Assembly (NCBI RefSeq): GCF_030816725.1
Contig: NZ_JAUSYG010000001.1
Coordinates: 4,340,001 to 4,404,000 of the forward strand
Length of the DNA: 64,000 nt
Reading direction: 5' to 3'
From: Pseudarthrobacter defluvii
GTDB taxonomy: Bacteria > Actinomycetota > Actinomycetes > Actinomycetales > Micrococcaceae
In this document: positions 53,701-61,236 of the stretch, one piece after another
How the letters are laid out: each line of letters begins with the position of its first letter
Numbering within the stretch: the first letter of the stretch is position 1
The notes under the pieces: model-generated
What the model was told of the DNA's origin: nothing
Database searches by the model: none
The model's input: the letters and a program-made list of their open reading frames with translations, nothing else
Made by a program: the position numbers and the translations under genes

Positions 53701-55113
53701 CAGCTTGCGGTAGACCTTGTAGATGTCCGTGCCTTCCACGGCCTGCCACTTCAGGAGTGCGCCGGCGTTGGAGATGCTGCCTGCCACGAGGCCCTGCGGC
53801 GTGGCAGGAACGGTCGACGGCGGGGCCACCTCCTTCACGCGCGCAGCCAGCGGAAGGTTGAGCTGCTTGAGGTCCCCAGCCACCAGCCGGGCGATCTGGA
53901 TGGCCCCGTACTCCTGGAAGTGGGTGTTGTCCACGGTCCCGGTGGGCCGGTTCGGGTAGACGCCGGCGTCGACGTGAAGGAAGACGGACTTTGTGTCCTC
54001 GGGGCCGATGGCGTCGTAGTAGGCGCGGCTGGAGGCGGAGAGGTCCACGAGCGCAACTTTTTCTTCGGCTGAAAGTTCCTGCATCTTGGCCACATATTCC
54101 GGGAAACTGACGTTGAATTTGCCTGTTGCCTCGTCATAGTCCCGGCGCCCCACGGGTGTCACCAGGATGGGGATGGCCCCGCGCTGGCGTGCACCGTTGA
54201 CATAGGTGCGCAGGTACTCCTTGTAGTCGGCGGGGGACGCGTAACGGTCATCGACGCCAATGGTGGCATCGTTGTGGCCGAACTGGACCATCAGGTAGTC
54301 GCCGGGGTTGATCACGCGCAGGATCTCATCCAGGCGTCCTTGGCTGATGAAGTTCTTGGAGCTGCCCCCGCCGATGGCATGGTTGTGGACGGATACGGCG
54401 CTGTCGAGGTAGCGGTCGATCATTTGACCCCACCCCGCCTGGGGAACGTAGCCTTCGTCATAGGTCTGGACCGTGGAGTCGCCGGCGAGGTAGACGCCGG
54501 GATCTATGGTGGCAGTTCGCGGGGCCCGTGCGGCGATGACCAGGGAGTTGATCTTCGCTGCGGTCCCGGTGAAGTCGAGGTTGAGCTGGCCATCCACGAG
54601 TGAGATGGGGAATTCCATCTCCAGGTATTGCCCGGCAGGCTTGTCCGTCAGCTGGACCTTTGCCATCTTTTCCGCGGTGATCGCGATGTTGGTGGCTTCC
54701 GTGGCGTCGCCGGCGACGAGCTTTACGGTGTAGTCGCCGTTGGGCAGGTCGACCAGAAACGTGCTCCCTTGGGCCTGGACGAAGTCGGAGCGGAGCGCAT
54801 CCCCGGTGCCACGGTCAGCGCCGGAGGTGGCGGTGGTATCGGTAAAACCGAACTTGGCTCCTGCCGAATACTGATCACCGGCATCCACAGCGGTATAGCC
54901 ATCGGCAGTTGCGCCGGGGCCGAAGTCGAATTTGAAGCCGCTTCCCACTGCCGGCAGCGTTGTGTCGGCGTGTACTGCGGGCAGTCCGGTGAGTGCGATG
55001 GCGGCGGAGACTGCGGCAGCAGTGACAGCTTTGGCGCCGGCGAGCCGCACACGCGGCGGCCTGGGCGGCGGACTCTCCTGCTGTTGAGGTGTGGGGCGCT
55101 CGGAATGATTCAC
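50719..55113 (-). CDS. Secreted rhamnogalacturonan acetylesterase-lyase fusion (CE12/SGNH + PL11)
   Basis: A 1464-residue extracellular enzyme. Signal peptide about 1-49. A beta-sandwich (60-197) is followed by an SGNH esterase (about 205-420) with GDST (catalytic Ser about 213), a GHND block and DNTH (Asp/His pair). Then come an Fn3 domain (about 437-527), a second copy of the first beta-sandwich (530-670), two more Fn3 domains (675-860) and a PL11-type rhamnogalacturonan lyase (about 862-1464) starting RQMEAIDRAPVAL and holding several DxDGDG calcium loops. The GTG at 55113 is preferred over an ATG 6 nt upstream because AAGGAG would touch that ATG. It degrades pectin side chains; the upstream region is interrupted by an IS. 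Confidence 0.88.
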   Translation of the reverse strand: MNHSERPTPQQQESPPPRPPRVRLAGAKAVTAAAVSAAIALTGLPAVHADTTLPAVGSGFKFDFGPGATADGYTAVDAGDQYSAGAKFGFTDTTATSGADRGTGDALRSDFVQAQGSTFLVDLPNGDYTVKLVAGDATEATNIAITAEKMAKVQLTDKPAGQYLEMEFPISLVDGQLNLDFTGTAAKINSLVIAARAPRTATIDPGVYLAGDSTVQTYDEGYVPQAGWGQMIDRYLDSAVSVHNHAIGGGSSKNFISQGRLDEILRVINPGDYLMVQFGHNDATIGVDDRYASPADYKEYLRTYVNGARQRGAIPILVTPVGRRDYDEATGKFNVSFPEYVAKMQELSAEEKVALVDLSASSRAYYDAIGPEDTKSVFLHVDAGVYPNRPTGTVDNTHFQEYGAIQIARLVAGDLKQLNLPLAARVKEVAPPSTVPATPQGLVAGSISNAGALLKWQAVEGTDIYKVYRKLASEPDSAFKLTTTATVPTANLTGLEEGTAYSVRVAALNGKGLSEPSDALSLTTKKAKYKFDFGPVGAPVEPGYTEVNRTMAYTPGRTFGFKDISVLSDRDRGAVTSNLLRDFVLSGSSFEFQLDVPNGTYALKTHHSDWIGSTRTDVAAEGVPFGQVSSGKASSATKIINQVLVSDGQLNLTISGSGQRLNGLEVTPLLVGPTNLHTTSVNASVEPPTVDLAWDGVPDAASYKVFRKASFESGPELIADHVTAPAFQDTTAFPGLKYQYYVTAVDNTGLESVPSNTVDTALVDPATAVPAAPGKVDVKAVEKTSVTLKWQKVKEAAAYQVYRSTSPDGPFEYVGRAAEVNYTDYTVLTTIKNYYRLTAVNKGGESLPSAVVGTEKVTVVNRQMEAIDRAPVALLTSQGVRVGWRMLGLDPEQIGFHVIRDGVQLTDEPIRNSTTFLDPAGTAASRYVIKSVGNGGDQLTAEFTPLAQDYLAIKLDKPADDYTKDGQPYSYSAGDASVADLDGDGTYEILQMWSPSNAKDNSQAGYTGTVYVDAYRMDGTRLWRINMGPNIRAGAHYTQLLAYDFDGDGKAEVAMKTADGTRDAAGTVIGNAGADYRNSSGYVLSGPEFLTVFHGATGTIMDTVAYDPPRGDVGAWGDTYGNRVDRFLGAVAYLDGEHPSMMFSRGYYTRAVLATYDLVAGKITKRWTFDSDIAGTQYRGQGNHNMSVADVDADGKDEFIFGSMTIDDNGKALYTTGLGHGDAIHTSDFDPSRPGLETFAAHEEMGASGNLGATFRDSRTGEVLWSIPAVKDTGRAAMDDIDPRYAGAEGWAIGGDAAWNSPVGQLRSVKGELISEKIPAANFLAWWDGDLLREIVDHDWNATTNTGTPSIGKWNWETGSTDRLVTATGAKSNNGTKGTPAIQADLLGDWREEIAWPSADSTELRIYTTTAATDVRLRTLMHDPVYRQSVARENVAYNQPPHPGFFIGEGMDLPAQPDIVYTRH

Positions 55114-55136
55114 TGGCATCTCCTTCGATGAGTGTG

Positions 55137-55155
55137 CTAGGGCGTGTCTCCTAAA
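55137..55155. repeat. Left terminal inverted repeat of the IS element
   Basis: CTAGGGCGTGTCTCCTAAA is the exact reverse complement of 56066-56084. The outer CTAG may be a 4-bp target duplication; being palindromic it cannot be told apart from the repeat. Confidence 0.9.
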
Positions 55156-55186
55156 TCCGGAACCTCTTACCCGGGATGCTTGATGT

Positions 55187-55573
55187 GTGTCTCGTACTTC
55201 TGTTTTGACTGACGGGCAGTGGGCCCGGATTCAGTCGTTGCTGCCGTCTTCTGTTGGCCGCCGGGGTCGTCCTTTCCGGGATGATCGCCGTGTAGTCGAG
55301 GGCATCATCTACCGGTATCGGTGCGGGATCGCCTGGCGGGATGTGCCGGCGGAGTTTGGTCCCTGGCAGACCATCTGGAAGCGTCACCGCCGCTATAGCG
55401 GTGACGGGACCTGGGACAGGATCCTGGCGGCCCTGCTGACGACCGCGGATGCCCGCGGTGAGGTGGATTGGTCGGTTTCAGTGGACTCGACGGTGAATCG
55501 TGCCCACCAGCACGGCACCAACCTTCCGCGCACCACAGGGGGCCTGCTCGAATTACATGAATCTGTTTGCTGA
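55187..55573 (+). CDS. IS5-family transposase, first frame (orfA)
   Basis: A 128-residue product carrying the N-terminal DNA-binding part: LTDGQWARIQSLLP, RRGRPFRDDRRVVEGIIYRYRCGIAWRDVPAEFGPWQTIWKRHRRY. It also holds the first catalytic Asp in SVDSTVNRAHQH near residue 100. The frame then leaves the family sequence and stops. A +1 shift in the last 70 bases would join it to orfB. Confidence 0.85.
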   Translation: MSRTSVLTDGQWARIQSLLPSSVGRRGRPFRDDRRVVEGIIYRYRCGIAWRDVPAEFGPWQTIWKRHRRYSGDGTWDRILAALLTTADARGEVDWSVSVDSTVNRAHQHGTNLPRTTGGLLELHESVC

Positions 55574-56084
55574 GCCCACCGATCACGCGATTGGGCGTTC
55601 CCGCGGCGGATTAAGCACCAAGATCCACGCCTTGGTCGATGGTAAAGGCAGACCCCTGGTGCTGCTCGTTGCCCCCGGCCAGGGCGGGGATGCGCCCATG
55701 TTCACTCATTTGATGAACCAGTTGAAGATCAACCGGACGGGTCCGGGCAGGCCGCGCACCCGCCCGGACCGTGTTCGCGGTGACAAGGCATACTCGTCCA
55801 GAGCGATCAGGACCCACCTTCGCGACCGCGGCATCGCCGCTGTTATCCCGCAACCATCCGACCAGATCGGCCACCGGAAACGACGCGGATCCACCGGCGG
55901 CCGACCCCCGGCCTTCGACAAGGAGGACTACAAAGGCCGCAACGTCGTCGAACGCAACTTCAACATCTTCAAGCAGTGGCGGGCCCTGGCGACCCGCTAC
56001 GACAAACTGGCCTTCACCTACCGCGGCGGAGCAGTCCTCCGCGCGATCAGCATCTGGCTGACAGCTTTAGGAGACACGCCCTAG
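55500..56084 (+). CDS. IS5-family transposase, second frame (orfB)
   Basis: The catalytic C-terminal part: DHAIGRSRGGLSTKIHALVDGKGRPL, RVRGDKAYSS with the second Asp, and NVVERNFNIFKQWRALATRYDK with the catalytic Glu. The true product is probably an orfA-orfB frameshift fusion of about 290 residues, so the listed start is nominal. The TAG stop lies within the right end of the element (56082-56084). Confidence 0.83.
   Translation: MPTSTAPTFRAPQGACSNYMNLFAEPTDHAIGRSRGGLSTKIHALVDGKGRPLVLLVAPGQGGDAPMFTHLMNQLKINRTGPGRPRTRPDRVRGDKAYSSRAIRTHLRDRGIAAVIPQPSDQIGHRKRRGSTGGRPPAFDKEDYKGRNVVERNFNIFKQWRALATRYDKLAFTYRGGAVLRAISIWLTALGDTP
56066..56084. repeat. Right terminal inverted repeat of the IS element
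   Basis: TTTAGGAGACACGCCCTAG, exact reverse complement of the left end at 55137-55155. Confidence 0.9.
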
Positions 56085-56096
56085 TGGTCCCAGCGC

Positions 56097-56114
56097 TTTT
56101 GGAACGATTCAAAA
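56097..56114. promoter_or_regulatory. LacI-type operator-like palindrome next to the IS
   Basis: TTTTGGAACGATTCAAAA is CG-centred with 14 of 18 positions symmetrical, close to LacI/CcpA-family operators. A weaker CG-centred box is at 56248-56264. On the minus strand TTGGAG (56139-56134) and TTGAAT (56116-56111 region) could form a promoter pointing to the pectinolytic gene. The 56085-56320 gap holds no gene. Confidence 0.5.
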
Positions 56115-56324
56115 CACGCCGGCAGTGGACTCCAAGTGCGTGGTGCGGCCGTACGTGGGGGAGACCGATGAAGATGGCTGAGACCAGGGGTGCGGTGATG
56201 CAGCTCTCACTGCAACAAACAAAGGTCTATCAGGAGTGCCATTTAGCTGGCAAGCGTTTTCCCAATCTTTCCCGTGCGCGAGGCTGAGCGGCAAGTGGGA
56301 TGCGGAGGCCAGGCCGTAGAAAAA

Positions 56325-56361
56325 CGACGGCGGCCGCGCACCGTGGTGCGTAGCCGCCGTC
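56325..56361 (-). terminator. Terminator of the DoxX-like gene
   Basis: GACGGCGGC (56326-56334) pairs with GCCGCCGTC (56353-56361), with a further inner stem; on the minus strand it is followed by GTTTTTC. It lies 25 bases past the stop at 56386. Confidence 0.85.
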
Positions 56362-56385
56362 CGGCATTTGTTGTTTCAGGCCGGG

Positions 56386-56820
56386 CTAGGCCAGGACCGC
56401 CAGTTTCGAATTGCGGCGGGCGAAGAGTGCGCGGTCCAGGGAGAAGCGGCCGGGGCCGGTAAGTGCCAGCGCGAACGAGGCTGCGGCCAGGAGCAGGACG
56501 AGTTCATACCCTCCGTTTGCGGCAAAGATGCCGGCGGGGGCATGAACCAGGAAGAGGGCGCCGAGCATGTCAAGGACCAGGAGTGCGGCCACGACGCGGG
56601 TGAGGATGCCCAGGATCAGGGCAACGCCGCCCGCCAGTTCCAGGACGGCGATGGCCGGAGCCATGATCTCGGCCGCCGGGACGCCCATTTTGGCGAAGGA
56701 AGCCTGGGTGCCGGCGAGGGTCCATTCATTGAACTTCTGCCAGCCGTGGGCGGCAAAGAGGAAACCGAGGATCAGGCGGAGGGCGGTGAGGGCTGTGGTG
56801 GTCAGGCGTGGCTGGTTCAT
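56386..56820 (-). CDS. DoxX family membrane protein
   Basis: A 144-residue protein with four hydrophobic helices. ALRLILGFLFAAHGWQKFNEWTL is the typical DoxX start, then MGVPAAEIMAPAIAVLELAGGVALILGILTRVVAALLVLDMLGALFLVH with the conserved ELxGG segment. The C-terminus is RARFARRNSK-like and cytoplasmic. AAGGTGGAG precedes the ATG at 56820. Members are linked to redox or thiol stress responses, but no partner gene is adjacent. Confidence 0.88.
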   Translation of the reverse strand: MNQPRLTTTALTALRLILGFLFAAHGWQKFNEWTLAGTQASFAKMGVPAAEIMAPAIAVLELAGGVALILGILTRVVAALLVLDMLGALFLVHAPAGIFAANGGYELVLLLAAASFALALTGPGRFSLDRALFARRNSKLAVLA

Positions 56821-56916
56821 GTCTCCACCTTCTCTCGCAGATAGTTGAAGTGTCAACTAAAAGGGTGTGATTGTGGGCTTTCTCATGCCGGGCTGCCCCG
56901 TATCGACTGGCGACGT

Positions 56917-56922
56917 TAAGCT
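56917..56922 (+). promoter_or_regulatory. -10 element of a probable leaderless promoter (MATE gene)
   Basis: TAAGCT ends exactly 6 nt before the GTG at 56929; no ribosome site precedes it. Confidence 0.55.
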
Positions 56923-56928
56923 GTCACC

Positions 56929-58281
56929 GTGCCCCGTCAACCTGCCCCTGCGTCTCCGGCTGCCACCCGCGGTCCGGCCCGGGAGATACTCCGCCTTGCC
57001 GTCCCCGCCTTCGGCGCGCTGGTGGCCGAGCCACTCTTCCTGCTGGCGGACTCCGCCATCGTGGGGCATCTCGGCGTCGCCCAGCTGGCGGGGGTGGGGC
57101 TGGCCTCAGCTGTGCTGCAGACCGCCGTCGGACTCATGGTCTTCCTGGCGTACTCCACTACGCCCGCCGTGGCCCGTGCAATAGGTGACGGACGGTTGGG
57201 CAAGGCGCTGGCGGCAGGGCGGGATGGTGTTTGGCTCGCAGGAATCCTCGGCGTGCTCCTCGCCGTGGCCGGGTTCGCCGCGGCCGAACCGCTGATTGAC
57301 CTTCTGGGCGCCGAGGGAAGTGTCCGGACCTTCGCCGTCGACTACTTCCGCTGGTCCATGCCGGGGCTGGTGGCAATGCTGCTGATCTTTGCCGGCACCG
57401 GGGTACTGCGCGGCCTGCAGGATACCCGCACCCCGCTGGTGGTGGCCACCGTGGGATTCGGTGTCAACATCGTCCTGAACCTGTGGCTTGTCTACGGCCT
57501 GGGCCTGTCCGTCGTGGGTTCAGCGCTGGGGACCAGCCTGGCCCAATGGGGCATGGCTGCTGTCTATGTGGTGATGGTGCGCCGGAACGCCGTGCACCAC
57601 GGCGTAAGCCTCTTGCCCAGCTGGCGGGGGATCCGCAGCATGACCCGTGTGGGGTCCTGGCTCATGCTGCGAACGCTCAGCCTGCGCGCCGCGATCCTGG
57701 CCACCGTGCTGGTTGCCACTGCCCAGGGCGACGTGAACCTTGCAGCCCACCAGCTGGCCATGACTATTTTTTCTTTCCTCGCGTTCGCCCTGGATGCCCT
57801 GGCTATCGCTGCCCAGGCGCTGATCGGCAAGGAGTTCGGTGCATCGAACGCAGCCAGGGCCAGGCTGTTGACGGGGACCATGATCCGCTGGGGCGCGGGC
57901 TTCGGCGTGGTGACCGGCCTGTTGCTGGCAGCGGCGGCACCTTGGGCCGGGGCGCTGTTTACCCCTGACCGCCAGGTGCAGCAGGCGCTTGCCGTTGCCC
58001 TCTGGGTCCTGGCCGCAGGGCAGCCCATCGCCGGTTACGTCTTTGTCCTCGACGGTGTGTTGATCGGCGCGGGGGACGCACGGTACCTCGCCGTGGCGGG
58101 TCTGGTTAACCTCGCGGTCTACGTGCCGCTGCTGGCATGGGTCGCACTGTCCGGCGCCGCCGGTACATCGGGGCTTGGCTGGCTTTGGGTGGCTTTTGCG
58201 CTGGGCTACATGGCGGCCCGCGCCGTAACCCTGGGTCTGCGTTCACGCTCCGACCGCTGGATGGTGCTCGGCTCTGCCTGA
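56929..58281 (+). CDS. MATE family efflux transporter (DinF-like)
   Basis: A 450-residue, 12-TM exporter. EILRLAVPAFGALVAEPLFLLADSAIVGHLGVAQLAGVGLASAVL is the MATE N-terminal hallmark with the conserved Asp in the LxDxxxVG helix. The second half repeats the pattern (MTIFSFLAFALDALAIAAQALIGKEFGA). It is of the DinF/NorM-like branch that exports cationic drugs in exchange for H+ or Na+. The start is GTG and probably leaderless. Confidence 0.92.
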   Translation: MPRQPAPASPAATRGPAREILRLAVPAFGALVAEPLFLLADSAIVGHLGVAQLAGVGLASAVLQTAVGLMVFLAYSTTPAVARAIGDGRLGKALAAGRDGVWLAGILGVLLAVAGFAAAEPLIDLLGAEGSVRTFAVDYFRWSMPGLVAMLLIFAGTGVLRGLQDTRTPLVVATVGFGVNIVLNLWLVYGLGLSVVGSALGTSLAQWGMAAVYVVMVRRNAVHHGVSLLPSWRGIRSMTRVGSWLMLRTLSLRAAILATVLVATAQGDVNLAAHQLAMTIFSFLAFALDALAIAAQALIGKEFGASNAARARLLTGTMIRWGAGFGVVTGLLLAAAAPWAGALFTPDRQVQQALAVALWVLAAGQPIAGYVFVLDGVLIGAGDARYLAVAGLVNLAVYVPLLAWVALSGAAGTSGLGWLWVAFALGYMAARAVTLGLRSRSDRWMVLGSA

Positions 58282-58315
58282 CTCCAACCCGGCTGGACCT
58301 CCCAGCCGCCCCCAC

Positions 58316-58321
58316 TAAACT
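58316..58321 (+). promoter_or_regulatory. -10 element of a probable leaderless promoter
   Basis: TAAACT ends exactly 6 nt before the GTG at 58328. Confidence 0.55.
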
Positions 58322-58327
58322 GGACCG

Positions 58328-58918
58328 GTGACGCAACCATCCACCCCCGCGGGCGCAGCCCCCGGAACAACCCCCCGTAATGGCCTCTGGAAGCCCGTCC
58401 TGCTCCGTTCGGCCGCTGCGCTGGTCTTCGGCGCCGTCACGGTCTTCTGGACTTCCCCTTCCGTGGAGGTCATGGGCTGGGCCGGCGGACTCTACCTCCT
58501 GGCCGCCGGCGTGGTGTCCCTTCGGACCGTCCCCGCAGCGGGCTTCGCCCAGAACTCTGCCCCCGGCAAGCTGCTGTCCGCCGGCGGTGCGGTCCTGGCC
58601 GGCGCCGGCTTTGCCGTGCTGCTCCTGCACAGCGACCTGCTGTTCGGTGTGATCGCGGCCCTGGGACTCGGCGTGGCCGGCGCCCTCGAGCTTGCCTGCG
58701 GTCTGCAGCACAGGGGCCGTCACGTGCTTGCCAGGGACTGGATTGCCTCGGGGGTTATCGGTATCGGAACGGCGGTGCTGCTGCCGTTCTTCATCAACCT
58801 CGGTGCCCACGCGCTGCTGGGCGTGGCCGGTGGCGGGGCGATTATTTCCGGCGTCCTGTGGGCACTCTCCGGCCTGACGCTGCGGCACGATGCCCTCGCC
58901 GGGGCGGGAAAGCCGTAA
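58328..58918 (+). CDS. Six-TM membrane protein (HdeD/DUF308-like)
   Basis: A 196-residue protein with a hydrophilic 20-residue start and six hydrophobic helices. The pairing of short helices with AALVFGAVTVFW, GGLYLLAAGVVSL and ASGVIGIGTAVLLPFF resembles the HdeD/DUF308 family. Function unknown; the homology is by helix pattern rather than a catalytic motif. It begins 47 bases after the MATE gene with its own leaderless-looking promoter. Confidence 0.6.
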   Translation: MTQPSTPAGAAPGTTPRNGLWKPVLLRSAAALVFGAVTVFWTSPSVEVMGWAGGLYLLAAGVVSLRTVPAAGFAQNSAPGKLLSAGGAVLAGAGFAVLLLHSDLLFGVIAALGLGVAGALELACGLQHRGRHVLARDWIASGVIGIGTAVLLPFFINLGAHALLGVAGGGAIISGVLWALSGLTLRHDALAGAGKP

Positions 58919-59014
58919 ACTAGGTAGAGCGCCCTTCTACTTTCCGTAGAAAACGGCCGCGACACCGCAAAGACAAACCAGGTCGGCCATGCGCCGCCTG
59001 CAGGGAGGAACCAC

Positions 59015-59389
59015 GTGGCTGACCAGCATCAAGGAAAACCGCGCAAGATGCGGACCTCGGTGAAGGGGCCGCTGATGTTCTCGGCATTCTGGGCCGTCGT
59101 CGCCTTCGTTGCAGTGTTGATCTTCGCTTCCGGGGGAAGCGCCCGCGCGCCCCGCTTCGACCTCGCTTTCACCGCGGCCGGTATCGCCTTCATCGTCACC
59201 CTGGTGATCGCCGCAATGCTGTCCATGAGCTACAAGGAGAACGCGGAACACCTGGGCAAGGGGTCGGGTGTGAACCTGAGCTCGGCGCCCAAAACATCTC
59301 CTCACGGCGGCTCCCGCGGCTTTGGTGCTCCCGGCACCCAGAACCCGCCAGCGTCCGGCGACGGCACGGACGGCACGCCCCAGCGCTAG
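59015..59389 (+). CDS. Small two-TM membrane protein, function unknown
   Basis: A 124-residue protein. A basic N-terminus (HQGKPRKMRTSVKG) precedes TM1 (about 21-39) and TM2 (about 51-70); the C-terminal 50 residues are hydrophilic and Gly/Pro/Ser-rich. GGGAGGA precedes the GTG start. Similar small proteins are common in Micrococcaceae without assigned role. Confidence 0.7.
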   Translation: MADQHQGKPRKMRTSVKGPLMFSAFWAVVAFVAVLIFASGGSARAPRFDLAFTAAGIAFIVTLVIAAMLSMSYKENAEHLGKGSGVNLSSAPKTSPHGGSRGFGAPGTQNPPASGDGTDGTPQR

Positions 59390-59434
59390 GGGTTCAGTTC
59401 GCCCGCGCTGTGCCGCGGGGATAACCCGCTCCGG

Positions 59435-59980
59435 TTAGCCTGCCGCCGCCTGCCTCGCGCGGTAGGCGGCAACGTGGGCCCGGTTGGCACAGTTGCCGGT
59501 GTCGCAGTACCGCTTGGACCGGTTGCGGCTCAGGTCCAGTACGGCTGCATCGCAGTCCTCGGCATCGCAGGTGCGCAGCCGGTCCATTTCCTTGCTGCGG
59601 ATGACGTCGGCAAGCGCCATGGCTGCCTCAGTGCTCATCCGGTCCGCCAGCGGGGCCTCCGGTGCGGTGGCATGCAGGTGCCAGTCCCACCCGTCGTGCT
59701 TCATCAGCTGAGGCAGGGCACTCGCGTCCCGCAGCAGCCGGTTAACCGTATCAACGGCGGCATCCTCATCCGCTGTCCACACCGCCGCCAGCTCACCACG
59801 CAGCTGCAGCACGCTTTCCAGCTCGACGGCATCATGGGTTCGGGCTCCCGAAAATCCTTCAGCCGCCAGGAAGGCATCAAGGTCTGCGACGGAGGCCAAC
59901 CCGTCCCTGCCGTTCGCGGCCGAGTTGATAAGGTTCACCACCGTGCGCAACGCCACTTCAGTGTCAGGGGCGAAAACCAT
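59435..59980 (-). CDS. CGNR zinc-finger transcriptional regulator
   Basis: A 181-residue protein. The N-terminal domain (about 8-130) is the helical stress-regulator fold that precedes a CGNR finger. The C-terminal finger reads RTCDAEDCDAAVLDLSRNRSKRYCDTGNCANRAHVAAYRAR, with four cysteines; the eponymous CGNR is here CANR. The gene is divergent from the EamA exporter with 71 bases between starts, suggesting it may regulate that gene. Confidence 0.87.
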   Translation of the reverse strand: MVFAPDTEVALRTVVNLINSAANGRDGLASVADLDAFLAAEGFSGARTHDAVELESVLQLRGELAAVWTADEDAAVDTVNRLLRDASALPQLMKHDGWDWHLHATAPEAPLADRMSTEAAMALADVIRSKEMDRLRTCDAEDCDAAVLDLSRNRSKRYCDTGNCANRAHVAAYRARQAAAG

Positions 59981-60051
59981 GTTGACTCCTTACAGCATCG
60001 AGGCGTAGTGTCATGAGCATTACCCCACTTTACTCCTGACAGGAGGCGACG

Positions 60052-61086
60052 GTGCCTGCCGCCAAAAATCACAACCAAACCCCGGAGCTGCCCACCACGC
60101 GGACCAGCTTCCTTGCATCCGGGCTAGGCATCGCATTGTTCTCCTCGGCCGTCTTCGGCCTGTCGGGATCGTTCGCCAAGTCGTTGCTGGAGACCGGCTG
60201 GTCCCCTGGCGCCGCCGTCTCGGCCCGCCTCACCGGCGCCGCCCTGCTCCTTGCCCTTCCCGCCGCGACGGCATTGAGGGGCCGCTGGCACCAGTTGCGC
60301 GACAACTGGCTGACCATCGTGCTGTTCGGGCTCATCGGCGTGGCGGCATGCCAGCTGTTCTACTTCAACGCGGTGGCCCGGCTCTCCGTGGGAGTCGCAC
60401 TCCTGCTGGAGTACCTGGCACCCGTGATTATCGTGCTGTGGCTCTGGGCAGCCAGCCGCCGCCGCCCGCGGGTATTGACCGCCGGCGGGACGCTGCTCTC
60501 CCTCGCCGGACTGGTGCTGGTCCTCGACCTCACCGGAGCTGTAAAAGTTGACCTCGTGGGGGTCCTGTGGGGCATGGCCGCAGCGGTCTGCCTGGCCATC
60601 TACTTCTTCATTACGGCCAAGGAAAACGACACCCTGCCGCCCATCGTGCTGGCCTCCGGCGGACTCATGACCGGCGCCGCTGTCATGTGGCTGGCTGCCG
60701 CCACAGGCCTGCTGCCCATGGCCTTCAGCACCGCGGACACCACATTGGGTCCATGGACCACGCCCTGGTGGGTTTCCCTTGCTGGGCTGGTGGTGCTGGC
60801 CACCGTGCTGGCCTACGTCTCGGGCATCATGGCGGCCAGGGCCCTGGGGTCCAAGGTGGCATCCTTCGTGTCCCTCACCGAGGTCCTCTTTGCCGTGCTG
60901 TGGGCGTGGCTGCTGCTCGGTGAACTTCCGGGCCCCATCCAGCTCCTTGGCGGTGTCCTTATCGTCGGCGGAGTCATCCTGGTGCGGCTCGACGAGCTGC
61001 GTGCCACGGCTCCCGGCGCCGGCAAAGACGCGCCAGTAGCGGTCTCGCCGCTGGAACACGCGAACGACGTCGAACCCGTCCCCTAA
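60052..61086 (+). CDS. EamA family drug/metabolite exporter
   Basis: A 344-residue protein with ten TM helices in two five-helix halves. SSAVFGLSGSFAKSLLETGWSPGAAVSARL and the FYFNAVARLSVGVALLLEYLAPVIIVLWLW segment are EamA hallmarks (RhtA-like). A hydrophilic C-terminal tail follows. The GTG at 60052 has CAGGAGG upstream. It probably exports amino acids or metabolites; adjacent divergent CGNR regulator. Confidence 0.88.
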   Translation: MPAAKNHNQTPELPTTRTSFLASGLGIALFSSAVFGLSGSFAKSLLETGWSPGAAVSARLTGAALLLALPAATALRGRWHQLRDNWLTIVLFGLIGVAACQLFYFNAVARLSVGVALLLEYLAPVIIVLWLWAASRRRPRVLTAGGTLLSLAGLVLVLDLTGAVKVDLVGVLWGMAAAVCLAIYFFITAKENDTLPPIVLASGGLMTGAAVMWLAAATGLLPMAFSTADTTLGPWTTPWWVSLAGLVVLATVLAYVSGIMAARALGSKVASFVSLTEVLFAVLWAWLLLGELPGPIQLLGGVLIVGGVILVRLDELRATAPGAGKDAPVAVSPLEHANDVEPVP

Positions 61087-61185
61087 GCCCGGGCCTATGC
61101 CCAGGTGCGCCGGGCCATCAAAGCGAGGTGCCGCCGTCGTAAGCCAACAGCCTCCGGAAGCCGACAACGGGTGGTGACAACAAAA

Positions 61186-61215
61186 GGGCAGGGACACCGC
61201 ATGGTGTCCCTGCCC
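61186..61215 (-). terminator. Terminator of the WXG100 gene
   Basis: GGGCAGGGACACC (61186-61198) pairs perfectly with GGTGTCCCTGCCC (61203-61215), loop GCAT; on the minus strand TTTTG follows. The same hairpin lies 100 bases past the EamA stop and could serve both. Confidence 0.85.
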
Positions 61216-61236
61216 CCGCCAGCTTGTGGCGTAAGC

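Larger units (their letters stand above)
55137..56084 (+). mobile_element. IS5-family insertion sequence (IS427-like), apparently complete
   Basis: About 0.94 kb bounded by perfect 19-bp inverted repeats and filled by two overlapping transposase frames. Size, GGxCGTGTCT-type ends, possible TA/CTAG target and a two-frame DDE transposase are all characteristic of the IS427 group. Both ends are intact, suggesting recent arrival. The insertion lies 23 bp upstream of the pectinolytic gene start. Confidence 0.88.
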
